A stretch of 59,222 nt of DNA, taken from contig NEWR02000010.1 of the NCBI GenBank assembly GCA_002869885.2, positions 151,491-210,712 of the forward strand, in the 5' to 3' direction. This document shows positions 39,901-48,206 of the stretch, piece after piece. Numbering within the stretch: position 1 is the stretch's first letter; each line of letters opens with the position of its first letter. Origin of the DNA: Nitrospira sp. CG24C (GTDB taxonomy: Bacteria > Nitrospirota > Nitrospiria > Nitrospirales > Nitrospiraceae). The position numbers and the translations under genes are program-made. The notes under the pieces were generated by a model. That model had not been told where the DNA came from, did not search any database, and saw only the letters and a list, made by a program, of their open reading frames with translations.

Positions 39901-42731
39901 TGATTGCTTGACGGACTCCATTCGAGCAGTCGTGTATGCGTGACCACCATTCGCCAGATCGTGCGCACAATCGCGTCCATACTGAAGAACGCCTCGTAGG
40001 GAAGGCACACGACCGTGAATATCGTCTGAACGATTTGCTCCCCGGCCGAGCGTAGCGCGGCGGCGAAATGCTGCTCCGGCAACACATCCTCCGGCTTCTG
40101 AAACAGATCCAGAATAGCGGCAAGCAACGGAGGAATCAGGATGATTCCGATCACCGCCAAGGTCCACAACCAGAGCGGTGACAAGACCGTCCAGCCGAGC
40201 AGCAATAGAACGGTCAATGCTGAAGGCACGAGACTGCGCCGAAGGTTGTCGAAGAGCTTCCATCGGGAGAGTCCGGAGAGCGGATTTTTCTGACGCCGCG
40301 CTCCGGGGCCTGGAACGCGCGGCAGGAGCCATCCGGTAAGCTGCCAATCCCCACGGATCCAGCGGTGCCGCCGGCTCACATCCACGCTGTAGCAAGCGGG
40401 ATACTCCTCGTATAAGTGCACATCGCTCAACAGTCCCGCCCGCACGTAGCACCCTTCCAAGAGATCGTGACTGAGAATCCGGTTCTCAGGACAACGACCT
40501 GCGAGTGCGCGTTCGAATGCGTCCACCTCATAGATCCCCTTGCCGATGAACGAGCCTTCACCGAACAGGTCCTGGTATACATCGGAAACGGCGCGCGTAT
40601 AGGGATCGATGCCCGGCTCACTCCCGTTGAGTCGCGCATAGCGCGACTGGTTCGTGCCTGGAAGGCTCACGCCGACGCGTGGCTGCAGGATACCGTATCC
40701 TTCGCAGACCCGCTGCTTGCGTTCGTCGTACCGCGCACGATTCAGCGGATGCGCCATGGCTCCCACAAACTGCCGCGCCGCATCACGCGGCAGTTGTGTA
40801 TCCGTGTCGAGGGTGATCACGTATCGCACGTTCGACAGCACCTCGGTCTCGCCGACGACGAGGGAGAAGCAATCCCGTGATCCGCCTCGCAGAAGCGCAT
40901 TTAAATCCGCAAGCTTGCCTCGTTTCCGTTCATGCCCCATCCAGATCCGCTCCCCGGGATTCCACCGACGCGGGCGATGAAACAAAAAGAACGCATCGCC
41001 GGTCGCCTCTCTGTACTTTCCATTCAGCTCTTCGATCCTCTTCTGGGCCAGCCTTAAAAGAAGCTCGTCTTCCGGAAGCGTTTCCTCGTGCGCGTCTCGA
41101 AAATCGGTTAACAGGCCGAAATAGAGGTACTCGTCTCGATTGGCCAGGAACCGGACTTCGAGCGCCTCGATGAGAGCCTCGATGTTTTCAACGCTGCTCA
41201 GCATCGTCGGGACCACGACCAACGCGCGTGATTCCGAGGGGATGCCCTTGGAGAAGTCCATTCGCGGCAGCGTATGCGGCGTCACCAACACTGTCGCAAG
41301 CCAATTCACCAGCGCGACCGCCAGTTGACTTGTACAGATTAGGGACAGGAGACCGACCAGTCCGAGTAACCAACCCTCCTCATCCTCGGCATACGCCGCT
41401 GCCAGTAATCCGCAGGTGAAGATCCCCGTCATCAAGACGATCGTGCCGACATAGAGGAACAACGGAAATCGACCGCTCGTTCGCTGAAATGCGTCAGATG
41501 CGGAGAGGCGCACCTCCGCCGTTCGTTCGAGCTGAGGAACTCCCTTGCCGATCAGGTAGAAACCAACATGGGCTTCTGGATCGTCGCTGCCGTTCCTTCC
41601 CGCAGCCTGCTGCGACAGGTGAATTGCGCGGCTCGCCACTTCGCGTTCCGAGAGCCTGCTGCTCCTCGCCATCCTCTCCACCTCGTGACGGTAGCGATCG
41701 CGAGTGGCAAAATCCATCTTGCCATGGGCTGCAGCGGGATCCTCACGCAGTGTCTGCTCGACCACGCTCATCGTCTCAACGAACTCGCGCCAGTCCATTG
41801 CCCCCAGAAACCTGAGACTGCCGATGCTGTTGCTGATGGAGACCTGGTCGACGGCCTGCTGCTGGTTTTCCGACTGCACTGACTGCTCAATCGTCAGGCC
41901 GGTCTCGGAGAGCCGCTGCTCGATCCAGGTAAGCGGCAATGCCAATGCAGGGCTCTGCCCCTGCAACCGGCGCGCGAACTCCGCCACAAACGCACTCGCC
42001 ATGGGCGGGCTCGATCGTGCCATGTCCGCGATCACCAGAATCACACTCTTCGGATCCTTCTCTGCAGTCTCCATCATCTGATCCGCCCAGTAGTCGGCGC
42101 GATTGCGGTCGATCCTCTGGGCGGCAATCCGCGTTGCCGCGCGGCGGAGGTTCTCGATCAACGCCAAGCGGAGCATGATTGGGATGGCCCATAATTCGCC
42201 GAGCGTGAGGCCGGTGATCGTCTGGTAGGCGGCAACGAAACTGCTGAGGCTTCCCGGATCGACTCGGCCATCGCCATGTGAGATCGTTTCGAGCGCGATG
42301 GCATACACACGCGGGAGCTCGGCCGTTGAGCTATCCAGTATGCGAGGCAGCTCCCGGCTGTATCCCTTGGGCAAATGTCTCTTGGCCGTGCGAATCTGTT
42401 CTTCGATGAGATAGAAGTTATCGAGCAGCCATTCCCCAGCCGGCGTAATCCGACGGTTCGCCTTCACCGCCTCTGCCAACAGATCGCGGACCCCGATCAG
42501 GACGTCTTCATTCTCCGCCAGCCTGCTCAGGAGCTGGTCCGGAGCCTGTCTCGGACTCAACTGGTGCAGGCCGGCCAGGATCTTGCCGTGTTGCTCCATT
42601 TGATCGGCGCTGAACAGCTCTGAACGCAACGGTGGCTCGCCACTGGCGTACTTTTCTGCCAAGTCGTTTTCAGGGAAGCTTGCCCTGAAATGGAGCAAGC
42701 TTCCGAGATTGATTTTGCTGCTTACCTTCAC
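33960..42731 (-). CDS. ndvB: Cyclic beta-1,2-glucan synthase homologue (NdvB/Cgs type), 2,923 aa
   Basis: A single frame of 8.8 kb encodes the whole multi-domain enzyme. Residues 1-410 form a soluble, mostly helical N-terminal region. Membrane helices lie near 420-485 and again near 835-1000. Between them is the glycosyltransferase-84 domain, with the DxD motif in VITLDTDTQLPRDAAR near 641, SHDLLEG near 755, and RRHRWIRGDWQ near 788. A glucoamylase-like segment and the C-terminal GH94 phosphorylase domain follow, with GSGDWNDGMDMVGKQGRGESVWLG as the catalytic Asp region. Such enzymes start, extend, cyclise and export periplasmic glucans that protect against low osmolarity and aid host or surface interaction. 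It is comparable in size to rhizobial and Brucella enzymes. Small CsbD and DUF1328 stress-type genes lie upstream. Confidence 0.92.
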   Translation of the reverse strand: MKVSSKINLGSLLHFRASFPENDLAEKYASGEPPLRSELFSADQMEQHGKILAGLHQLSPRQAPDQLLSRLAENEDVLIGVRDLLAEAVKANRRITPAGEWLLDNFYLIEEQIRTAKRHLPKGYSRELPRILDSSTAELPRVYAIALETISHGDGRVDPGSLSSFVAAYQTITGLTLGELWAIPIMLRLALIENLRRAATRIAAQRIDRNRADYWADQMMETAEKDPKSVILVIADMARSSPPMASAFVAEFARRLQGQSPALALPLTWIEQRLSETGLTIEQSVQSENQQQAVDQVSISNSIGSLRFLGAMDWREFVETMSVVEQTLREDPAAAHGKMDFATRDRYRHEVERMARSSRLSEREVASRAIHLSQQAAGRNGSDDPEAHVGFYLIGKGVPQLERTAEVRLSASDAFQRTSGRFPLFLYVGTIVLMTGIFTCGLLAAAYAEDEEGWLLGLVGLLSLICTSQLAVALVNWLATVLVTPHTLPRMDFSKGIPSESRALVVVPTMLSSVENIEALIEALEVRFLANRDEYLYFGLLTDFRDAHEETLPEDELLLRLAQKRIEELNGKYREATGDAFFLFHRPRRWNPGERIWMGHERKRGKLADLNALLRGGSRDCFSLVVGETEVLSNVRYVITLDTDTQLPRDAARQFVGAMAHPLNRARYDERKQRVCEGYGILQPRVGVSLPGTNQSRYARLNGSEPGIDPYTRAVSDVYQDLFGEGSFIGKGIYEVDAFERALAGRCPENRILSHDLLEGCYVRAGLLSDVHLYEEYPACYSVDVSRRHRWIRGDWQLTGWLLPRVPGPGARRQKNPLSGLSRWKLFDNLRRSLVPSALTVLLLLGWTVLSPLWLWTLAVIGIILIPPLLAAILDLFQKPEDVLPEQHFAAALRSAGEQIVQTIFTVVCLPYEAFFSMDAIVRTIWRMVVTHTRLLEWSPSSNQNRDRCTGLVAYCRMMWIGPVLATAAVIYLALSEPGTLDVAIPILGLWFASPAIAWWISQPITRREVYLTGDQTIFLRKLARKTWAFFEQFVGPDDHWLPPDNYQEHPVAVVAHRTSPTNMGLALLANLSGYDFGYISAGQLIERTTKAFHTMEGLERHRSHFYNWYDTQSLKPLLPTYVSTVDSGNLAGHLLTLRPGLLALLDQKILGSRFFDGLSDTLRVIEDAVGETIPAQLALFQKHLESACESRPTTLTAARLCLDRLATTAEEVLASVKAAPESQATWWARALTRQCQDALADLILLAPWTLLSASQNRLSECGNIDEIPTLRELARLDAACLPVIEHQLGPEAMHEEHAGVDGLQRLVAKASRRARERIAAVEGLARQASRFAEMDYDFLFDKGCHLLAIGYNVGERRRDSSYYDLLASEARLCSFVAIAQGQLQQEHWFALGRLLTTAGGGPVLISWSGSMFEYLMPLLVMPTYEHTLLDQTCKAAVERQIQYGKQRGVAWGISESGYNTIDVHLNYQYRAFGVPGLGLKRGLADDVVIAPYASALALMVAPEEACLNLQRLAAEGVEGPFGLYEAIDYTPARLPRGQSRAVIRSYMAHHEGMSLLSLAFLLLDRPMQKRFESDPLFQATMLLLQERIPKATASYSHTVELSDLRSTFGDAEMPMRRFSSPHTPMPEVQLLSNGRYHVMITNAGGGYSRWKDLAVTRWREDSTRDNWGTFCYIRDVGSGEFWSIAHQPTLKLPESYEVIFSEGRAEFRRRDQGIETHTEIVVSPEDDIELRRIRITNGSRTSRTIEITSYAEVVLASSAADALHPAFSNLFVQTEIIRDRHAILCTRRPRSLDEHSPWMCHLMTVHGAHIGTMSYETDRLQFIGRGRTSADPHAMSNFSALSGSEGSVLDPIVAIRCRITLDPEESATIDMVSGIGDTRDICLGLVEKYHDRRLADRVFDLAWTHSQVVMRQLNATEADAQLYGRLANSVLYSNSSLRADPGDLIKNRRGQSGLWGYAISGDLPIVLLQIGDPANIDLVRQLVQAHAYWRSKGLAVDLVIWNEDHAGYRQLLHEQIMGLIAAGLEAHVMDRPGGIFVRPIDQISNEDRILLQSVARAILTDRRGSLADQITRRGHMDVTVPRLIPARTRRAEPLPSTALPRTDLTFFNGLGGFTPDGREYVITTSHGHVTPAPWVNVLANPNFGTVISENGQAYTWSENAHEFRLTPWHNDPVSDASGEGLYLRDEERGHFWSPTPLPSRGATPYVSRHGFGYSVFEHTERGIRSELWVYVALDAPVKFMVLKVRNESERSRKLSATGYMEWVLGDLRPKSVMHVVTELDAKSGALFARNPYHTEFAGRTAFFDVDEKTRTISGDRTEFIGRNGTLSSPAAMTRVRLSGKVGAGLDPCGAIHVPFELAAGQEREIVFRLGVGRDAEDARNLVRRFRGSAAARSALEMVWQYWKHTLGAVHVETPDQSLNVLTNGWLLYQTLACRLWARSGYYQSGGAFGFRDQLQDSMALIHTEPQFVRKHLLMSAARQFQEGDVQHWWHPPSGRGVRTRCSDDYLWLPLAACRYVLSTGDSGVLDEPIHFVEGRPVNQEEDSYYDLPGRSEKRASLYEHCVRAILNGLTRGEHGLPLIGSGDWNDGMDMVGKQGRGESVWLGFFLYDVLMQFTKVARLRGDLSFAERCQSEAAKMRQNIEQHGWDGEWYRRAYFDDGSPLGSAGNPECQIDSIAQSWSVLSGAGDASRSRMAMSALDRRLVRRDHALIQLLHPPFDKSNLNPGYIKGYVPGVRENGGQYTHAAIWAAMAFAALGDRRRAWELLGMINPVNHARSPEGAATYKVEPYVVAADVYAVSPHTGRGGWTWYTGSAGWMYRLIVESLLGLRLEVDKLRVAPCLPADWKGFTLHYRYRETVYHISVLQTRAENGEMSVTVDGVERHDEVIPLVDDRQEHTVEVHVQVAEVNLEKLYTPKSENGVQWT

Positions 42732-43259
42732 GTGTGAGATCTCTTTCTCTTAGAGGTGCGGCCTCGCGAGCCAATCTACGACCGGGGTAGCAGGCGGGTT
42801 GCCCCTCTTCGCCGCTTCTTAACTTAGGACAACGGTAGATACGAGACGAATGTCTCAAGGCCAGCGTGTACGTTCGAAGTCCAATGCAACAGAGAAGATC
42901 GAGCGCTTTCGAATAAGCTGAAATGAGCAACGGCTGTGCTGCTCACTTGGACAGGTGGTCCTGGCGAAACTTGCTCTGCGGAAAATTCAAGCCAAACCGT
43001 CGGAAGCCAAGAATCTCTTGCTCGCCCAAGCCCGGTATGAGAGGAGGTCTCATACCATATGCCTGACTGACCGGAGGGTGAGATACAAAGCGTAACTAAT
43101 ACAGCACAGTCGCGCAAAGTCTTCGTTCAAGTCTTCTGACTAGACGCATGGCAGTCTGGTCAAACTGCTCATTTGAAGAAAGCAGAGGCAGACAACTTCG
43201 GCTCGCTCGGCTCAAAATCAACGAAGCCTCGATGAACTACAGCATGCCGTGCGACCTAT
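42732..43259. other. 528-bp gap upstream of the glucan synthase gene
   Basis: This is the 5' region of the glucan synthase on the minus strand. I find no convincing gene. Short frames here have poor composition. Any promoter is not obvious enough to place. Confidence 0.35.
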
Positions 43260-43487
43260 TCAGCGGGGCTTTTTCGCCACAGCCTTCGGCGTCGGCTTCT
43301 CATGCCACGCGTCCGCCCACTTCATCAGCTCAACCTTTTCTCCGGCATACCGTTCCTGAATTTTCCCGATGAACTTCGCGTAGTTTCCTTCGATCTGTTT
43401 GAAGTCATCATCGGTAAACTTGCCCCACTTCTGTTTCAATTCGCCTTTGAAATGGGTCCATTTCCCCCTGAATTGTTCAGCGTTCAT
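43260..43487 (-). CDS. CsbD-family stress protein
   Basis: At 75 residues it opens [20 protein letters not shown], then [28 protein letters not shown]-like sequence ([11 protein letters not shown]). This is the CsbD signature of general-stress proteins. The basic tail PKAVAKKPR is an extension. AGGAGGAGA precedes ATG 43487 correctly, so the 14 upstream in-frame codons are leader. It follows the DUF1328 gene on the same strand and may be co-transcribed. Confidence 0.88.
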   Translation of the reverse strand: [75 protein letters not shown]

Positions 43488-43581
43488 AGCATTCTCCTCC
43501 TGTGTAACGTATCGATGTCTCAGCTTCACGTTGGCGCCAGGTCATCACGCCGGGAACCTGTCGGACAGCCCGGTAGCCCAG

Positions 43582-43749
43582 TTATGTAACCCGAGTGGAG
43601 CGCCCCGTGACCACATGGATCGCGACCAACGCGATCCCGATCAAGAACAGAACCCAAGAGATCTGCACCGCAACCGCAGACACCCCGGCGAGATTCAAGA
43701 CGCCGGCAATCACACCGACCACCAGAAACACCAGTGCGTAGTAGAGCAT
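43582..43749 (-). CDS. DUF1328 (YtjA-type) small membrane protein, 55 aa
   Basis: Translation gives MLYYALVFLVVGVIAGVLNL, then AGVSAVAVQISWVLFLIGIA, then LVAIHVVTGRSTRVT. These two hydrophobic helices and the LNLAGVSAVAVQI motif are diagnostic of DUF1328. AAAGGAG lies six bases before the ATG. It is a common companion of CsbD in stress loci. Its upstream region shares a promoter/leader block with the gene at 33441-33635. Confidence 0.85.
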   Translation of the reverse strand: MLYYALVFLVVGVIAGVLNLAGVSAVAVQISWVLFLIGIALVAIHVVTGRSTRVT

Positions 43750-43884
43750 GGCTCACTCCTTTCTATGGAATGCGAGCGTGAGTTGAATAGTCCTTTGGGG
43801 CATGGCCGACGTCCTGGCCGCCTCCATCAGCAGACAATGACACAAGGCATACAGCCGTTCAGAGAAACTCTGACATCGAAACGG

Positions 43885-43998
43885 AGGAGACTGGAGAATC
43901 GGTCACGCCCGGAAGGATCAGGAAGCGCAAGAGATGGGACAGTCAGCGAGCTTCACACCTCGCACCATCACACTGGACGCAATGAGTACGGGAGTCAA
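43885..43998 (-). promoter_or_regulatory. Promoter and conserved leader block B
   Basis: On the minus strand: TTGACT (43993-43998), an exact 17-bp spacer, CAGTGT (43970-43975), then CTCGCTGACTGTCCCATCTC (43931-43950). This matches block A at 33785-33897 in promoter spacing, leader sequence and distance to the start codon (about 215 bases). Confidence 0.65.
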
Positions 43999-44071
43999 GC
44001 GGTATGCATGTTAGGAAGCGTCTATCTCTAATGCACGGCCTCTATTGACCGCGCAAGACCGGCGGGATGGG

Positions 44072-44160
44072 TGATCTGGTTTCTTTAGTTTCTTTGGTTT
44101 GTCTTGTTCGTTTCGTTCGTCCGGTCTGTGAACCAGATAAACGAGATGAACCAAACAACG
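44072..44160. repeat. Iterated-word hairpin H8 (TCTGGTT dialect)
   Basis: The left arm is TGATCTGGTTTCTTTAGTTT plus CTTTGGTTTGTCTTGTTCG. The right arm is TGAACCAGATAAACGAGATG plus AACCAAACAACG. It lies 12 bp beyond the stop of the next minus-strand gene. Confidence 0.85.
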
Positions 44161-44171
44161 GTCGTTTTATC

Positions 44172-44321
44172 TCAGGGCTCTTCCTCTTCAATGTCCTCGA
44201 TCGACTGTTTGAGCGCCGCGACAAAGGCTTCCGGCTGAGCCAGCGCATTCTCCGTCAGTTGGAATTCAGAGACCAGCACACCGGCCTTGTCCACAATGAT
44301 CAACCGATAGCCCTGCTTCAC
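44172..44321 (-). CDS. Small hypothetical protein, 49 aa (or 80 aa from an upstream ATG)
   Basis: The convincing part is VKQGYRLIIVDKAGVLVSEF followed by QLTENALAQPEAFVAALKQS and IEDIEEEEP. GTG 44321 follows a GGGGGA tract. An ATG at 44414 would add 31 residues of less protein-like sequence (ACISLDACSERSLHYSLFYF). It is acidic and soluble. No family recognised. Confidence 0.45.
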   Translation of the reverse strand: MKQGYRLIIVDKAGVLVSEFQLTENALAQPEAFVAALKQSIEDIEEEEP

Positions 44322-44437
44322 AAACTTTCCCCCTCTTCCCCCTTCAAAGTAAAATAGGGAGTAGTGTAGCGATCGTTCACTGCACGCATCGAGCGATATA
44401 CATGCTCCCTCCAAGCTGGCTCGTTATCTCTCTAAGG

Positions 44438-44747
44438 ATGGGGGCTGATTGATCTTCCACTGCGCGCAGCTTTTTCACCCGCCCACCCACTGGCACGCCG
44501 AGACGTGCCATTAGCCCGGGCGAGGGCCCACCAATTTGCCAAACCTCTATTCAGGGGAGTGGCCGAGGCTGCCCTTGACTGCGCGCATCGAACGAGCACC
44601 GTTTTATCGTGCGCGTTCTGCGAGCAAAAAGGGCACCTGGCTACTCCCCCTCCGACCCTTCTGAGGCCGCGCGTTGCGCGAGCACAGAAGATCATCAGCC
44701 TCCATCCCCTCCTCTGTTCCGGGAGCACAGGACCAACGTGGGTGTCC
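44438..44747. repeat. Mosaic GCGCG-rich repeat, copy 2 (longest)
   Basis: It shares its first 25 and last 120 bases with copy 1. A middle block with GGCACGCCGAGACGTGCCAT (a perfect local hairpin, GGCACG...CGTGCC) recurs in copy 4. CGTGCGCGTTCTGCGAGCAAAAAGGGCACC recurs inverted in copy 3. It lies just beyond the 3' end of plsY. Copies combine different subsets of the same blocks. Confidence 0.75.
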
Positions 44748-44752
44748 TTTCT

Positions 44753-45370
44753 CTATTCTTCCAATTCCTGTTTCTTTTTCCCCATTTTATTCTCCGTCCC
44801 CTTCCAGAGCCGGACAATATTATCCTTGTGCTTGATCCAGATCAGTGTGCTGACGAGCAGAGAAAAGACAAAAAACTCCTGCCGCTGTTCATTCACAATC
44901 GCCACAACCGGTAAGCACCCGAAGGCTGCCAGCGCACCACCGGATGAATAGCGCCAAATCGCGACGGCCCCCAGCCAGATCAACAACATGAGAAGACCGA
45001 TAGAGGGGGATAGACCCAATACCACGCCCATGGCTGTTGCCACACCCTTCCCTCCCTTGAAACCCAAAAACGGCGAAAAGAGATGTCCGAGGATCGGCGC
45101 AAAGGCCACGATCATGATGAAAGATTCGACGGTAAGCCACTGCATCGCGACCCAGCCCAGCAGCCACCCTTTGCCCATGTCTCCAAGAAGCGTAAGGACG
45201 CCCGCCTTCTTGCCGGATACACGCAACACGTTGGTAAACCCGACATTCTTGCTGCCGACCGTTCGTGGATCGGGTAATCCCATGGCCTTCGACACCACGA
45301 TACCGAAGGGAATGGCCCCCAGCAGATAGCCGAGCACCGTCATCAACGCGCACAGAAGTTCTTCGTTCAT
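44753..45370 (-). CDS. plsY: Acyl-phosphate glycerol-3-phosphate acyltransferase
   Basis: PlsY transfers acyl groups from acyl-phosphate to glycerol-3-phosphate at the inner membrane, the first step of phospholipid synthesis. It has 205 residues and five hydrophobic spans. The conserved loops are present: GAIPFGIVVSKAMGLPDPRTVGSKNVGFTNVLRVSGKKAGVLTLLGDMGKG, LGHLFSPFLGFKGGKGVATAMGV and IWIKHKDNIVRLWKGTENK. It lies downstream of pgsA on the same strand, with hairpin H9 between them. Confidence 0.94.
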   Translation of the reverse strand: MNEELLCALMTVLGYLLGAIPFGIVVSKAMGLPDPRTVGSKNVGFTNVLRVSGKKAGVLTLLGDMGKGWLLGWVAMQWLTVESFIMIVAFAPILGHLFSPFLGFKGGKGVATAMGVVLGLSPSIGLLMLLIWLGAVAIWRYSSGGALAAFGCLPVVAIVNEQRQEFFVFSLLVSTLIWIKHKDNIVRLWKGTENKMGKKKQELEE

Positions 45371-45411
45371 GGATCAGGGGATTGTGAGGGAAGGTACGCA
45401 CACCGAGCAAA

Positions 45412-45532
45412 CTCGGTCTATCTGGTTTGTCTGGTTCATCCCGTTTATCTGGTTCATTTGGTTGGTTCCGATCCGGCCAACAAGACAAACCAAATAAACC
45501 AGAAAAACGAGATAGACGAGAGAAACGAGCTA
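45412..45532. repeat. Iterated-word hairpin H9 (TCTGGTT dialect), the longest
   Basis: The left arm repeats TATCTGGTTTGTCTGGTTC, CGTTTATCTGGTTCATTTGG. The right arm repeats AACAAGACAAACCAAATAAA, CCAGAAAAACGAGATAGACG. The arms are over 50 bases each. It lies between plsY and pgsA. Confidence 0.88.
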
Positions 45533-46129
45533 TAGTCCCTTGGCCACGACCTGCTTCCAGAAGCTCCACACATATTGACCGCCTGAGACATAGCCGAGCA
45601 CCAGCGACAGATAAAGCGTGACAATACCGGCGAGATGCAGATTGCCCAGATCGGACAAGAACGTGTCCTCGAGAATCAAGAGCACGATCGCCACTACTTG
45701 TAGGCCCATCTTGTACTTCCCAGTCATCTCAGCTGACATCACCATGCCTTCGCCTGCGGCAATGGCCCGAATCCCCGTGACCGCGACTTCGCGCGCGATG
45801 ATCAATATTGCAACCAGCGCGCTCACACGATCGACGTTGACCAGAAGAATCAAGGCTGAGAGGACCAACAACTTATCGGCGATGGGATCGAGGAGTTTCC
45901 CCAATGTGGTGACTTGGCTGTTACGGCGAGCCAGATAGCCATCCAACAAATCGGTGACCGCTGCAACGACGAAGACGATCGCTGCACTGAGGGACCGGTC
46001 CGGAGTCGGCGTGGCAAACAGTACCACGAAGACAGGAATCAAGAGGATGCGCGTCAGCGTAATGAAATTCGGCAGATTAAGCGATTCCTGCCCGACCAAT
46101 TTCCATACCGCCAGTACACGATTCATCAA
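45530..46129 (-). CDS. pgsA: CDP-diacylglycerol-glycerol-3-phosphate 3-phosphatidyltransferase
   Basis: PgsA makes phosphatidylglycerol phosphate from the CDP-diacylglycerol supplied by CdsA. It has 199 residues. NLPNFITLTRILLIPVFVVLF opens the fold. The CDP-alcohol phosphatidyltransferase motif appears as AVTDLLDGYLARRNSQVTTLGKLLDPIADK, with all four Asp residues. IAREVAVTGIRAIAAGEG and GKYKM follow. About five membrane spans. It is preceded by a 228-bp gap after kdsD and followed by H9 and plsY. Confidence 0.93.
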   Translation of the reverse strand: MMNRVLAVWKLVGQESLNLPNFITLTRILLIPVFVVLFATPTPDRSLSAAIVFVVAAVTDLLDGYLARRNSQVTTLGKLLDPIADKLLVLSALILLVNVDRVSALVAILIIAREVAVTGIRAIAAGEGMVMSAEMTGKYKMGLQVVAIVLLILEDTFLSDLGNLHLAGIVTLYLSLVLGYVSGGQYVWSFWKQVVAKGL

Positions 46130-46357
46130 TGACCCATTCCGTTAGCCAGTTTCTGAAAGACTACTATGGCACAAAGAAGCACAATCTCACAGGATGATCA
46201 AAATGTTCAGCCTTCTCACCCTCCCAACCCTGGCGGCTACTTCACCCACCCGCCCTGAGTCTGCCAAGACAGCCTCTTCGCCCAAGGCCGCGCCTTGACC
46301 CACGCAAGGCTGAAGCTCCTCGGCTGACCCTCGTTTCACGCCTCACCTTTCACGTCT
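46130..46357. other. Gap between kdsD and pgsA with a one-sided word tract
   Basis: No gene. Near 46329-46353 there is TTTCACGCCTCACCTTTCACG, a tract of related words without a matching arm. It looks like half of an iterated-word hairpin. A local pair CAAGGC...GCCTTG lies around 46279-46310. Confidence 0.35.
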
Positions 46358-47386
46358 TTAGATGATTCCGTGTTTGAGCAAATGATGCAAATGCACGACC
46401 CCGACAATTCGCTTCGCGTTGTCCGCAACGACGAGCGTGGTGATGGAATACCGCTCCATCATTTCGACCGCCTTGGCTGCCAGCTCATCCGGTCCGATCA
46501 GCTTAGGATGTCGTACGGCCAAGGACCCGGCTGTGACCTTGGAAAAATCCCCACCCTGCTGGAGAAACCGCCGCAGATCGCCGTCGGTAATCACCCCCGC
46601 AAGTGTGCCGGCTCGATCGACCACTGTGGTCATACCGAGTTTTTTCGCCGACATTTCGAGAATAGCCACCGAGCCTAAGACCGTCTCTTGCACTTGTGGC
46701 AACTCCTGCCCCCTGTGCATGACGTCCCGCACTTTCACCAGCAGCCGGCGTCCGAGCGTCCCGCCCGGATGGAATTGCGCAAAATCCTGTTCCTTGAACC
46801 CGCGCTTCTCGAGCAAAGCGACGGCCAAGGCGTCGCCCATGGCGAGTGTCGCAGTCGTGCTCGCCGTCGGCGCAAGCCCCATAGGACAGGCCTCTTCTGC
46901 AACAGAAACATCCAACGCGACGGCACTATTCTTGGCTAGCGTCGAACTCATTCGTCCAACGATTGACAGAATAGGAATGCCCATGCGCTCCATGAAGGGC
47001 AACAGCTGCAAAATTTCCTGCGTCTCTCCACTATTCGAAATTGCAATGAGCACATCCTTGCGCGCCAGCATGCCGAGATCGCCGTGGAGCCCTTCGGCTG
47101 GATGGAGAAAAAACGATGGCGTCCCGGTACTGGCCATCGTGGCGGCAATTTTCTGCCCGATCAAACCGGATTTGCCCATGCCCGAGATGACGACTTTGCC
47201 CTTGCAATCATAGAGTAGATCGACGGCATCCGAGAAACCGCCATCGAGCCGTTGGATGAGAGCCTGGACCGCACGGGCTTCGATGTCCAGCACACGACGG
47301 CCTACATCAAGGCTGGTCCGGCCCTTCGGCACCGCCGATCGAGCGCCGTTCGGCTTGGTTACTTTCGAGGTTGTGACGCGTCGCAT
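46358..47386 (-). CDS. kdsD: D-arabinose 5-phosphate isomerase
   Basis: KdsD converts ribulose 5-phosphate to arabinose 5-phosphate, the precursor of Kdo. It has 342 residues. The SIS domain reads [43 protein letters not shown] and [17 protein letters not shown]. Two CBS domains follow ([39 protein letters not shown] and [18 protein letters not shown]). An N-terminal extension of about 25 residues ([20 protein letters not shown]) is unusual. Its start lies within the last 28 bases of kdsA, so the two are translated together. Confidence 0.94.
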   Translation of the reverse strand: MRRVTTSKVTKPNGARSAVPKGRTSLDVGRRVLDIEARAVQALIQRLDGGFSDAVDLLYDCKGKVVISGMGKSGLIGQKIAATMASTGTPSFFLHPAEGLHGDLGMLARKDVLIAISNSGETQEILQLLPFMERMGIPILSIVGRMSSTLAKNSAVALDVSVAEEACPMGLAPTASTTATLAMGDALAVALLEKRGFKEQDFAQFHPGGTLGRRLLVKVRDVMHRGQELPQVQETVLGSVAILEMSAKKLGMTTVVDRAGTLAGVITDGDLRRFLQQGGDFSKVTAGSLAVRHPKLIGPDELAAKAVEMMERYSITTLVVADNAKRIVGVVHLHHLLKHGII

Positions 47387-48186
47387 ATCCGCATGACCCG
47401 TTCAAGTAAAGCTTTGAGCTGATGGAGCGGCACCATATTGGGTCCGTCCGACAGGGCCTCATCGGGATTGGGATGGACTTCCATGAAGAAACCATCGACT
47501 CCGGCTCCGGCTGCCGCGCAGGCCAATGGCTCGACGAATTCACGCTGGCCGCTGGACTTGGTTCCCCCGCCTCCAGGCAATTGCACACTATGAGTCGCAT
47601 CGAAGACCACCGGATAGCCAAAACTCCGAAGGACCGGAAAGGATCGCATATCGACGACAAGGTTATTGTAGCCGAATGACGATCCTCGCTCGGTCAAGAC
47701 GATCCGCTGGTTTCCGGACTCCTCCACTTTCTTCACCGCATTGCCCATTTCTTGCGGCGAGAGGAACTGGCCCTTCTTGACGTTCACCACTTTGCCGGTC
47801 TTCGCCGCTGCGATGATCAAGTCGGTCTGCCGGCAGAGAAAGGCGGGGATCTGGAGCACGTCCACAATTTTCCCAGCCTCGGTCGCCTGTTCTTCCGTAT
47901 GGACGTCCGTCAAAACGGGAAGACCCAGCTGATCCTTGACCTTCTTCAGCACCGCCAAGCCCTTTTCAAGGCCCGGTCCGCGATACGAGTTGATGGATGT
48001 CCGGTTCGCTTTGTCGAAAGACGACTTGAAGATATAGGGCATGCCCAGAGACTTGGCGATCTCAGCGATGCGCGCCGCCGTCTCCAGCACGAGCTGTTCA
48101 CTTTCAATGACACAAGGCCCGGCAATCAAAAACGGCCGATGCCCCACGCCGACTTTAAAGGACCCGATTTGAACTTCGTGACTCAT
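47359..48186 (-). CDS. kdsA: 3-deoxy-D-manno-octulosonate 8-phosphate synthase
   Basis: KdsA condenses arabinose 5-phosphate with phosphoenolpyruvate. Signature segments: [109 protein letters not shown] and [19 protein letters not shown] place the start at ATG 48186 (MSHEVQIG), preceded by GAGG. The ORF extends upstream to 48234, but those codons lie inside the palindromic element at 48207-48331. No Cys-metal signature is needed to identify the family. Confidence 0.95.
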   Translation of the reverse strand: MSHEVQIGSFKVGVGHRPFLIAGPCVIESEQLVLETAARIAEIAKSLGMPYIFKSSFDKANRTSINSYRGPGLEKGLAVLKKVKDQLGLPVLTDVHTEEQATEAGKIVDVLQIPAFLCRQTDLIIAAAKTGKVVNVKKGQFLSPQEMGNAVKKVEESGNQRIVLTERGSSFGYNNLVVDMRSFPVLRSFGYPVVFDATHSVQLPGGGGTKSSGQREFVEPLACAAAGAGVDGFFMEVHPNPDEALSDGPNMVPLHQLKALLERVMRICDASQPRK

Positions 48187-48206
48187 CTTCGCCTCTATGC
48201 GATCTG

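Noticed and set aside
39598..40452. 284-residue alternative frame inside the glucan synthase
   Set aside because: It lies wholly within the continuous synthase frame, is very Arg/Ser-rich and has no ribosome site.
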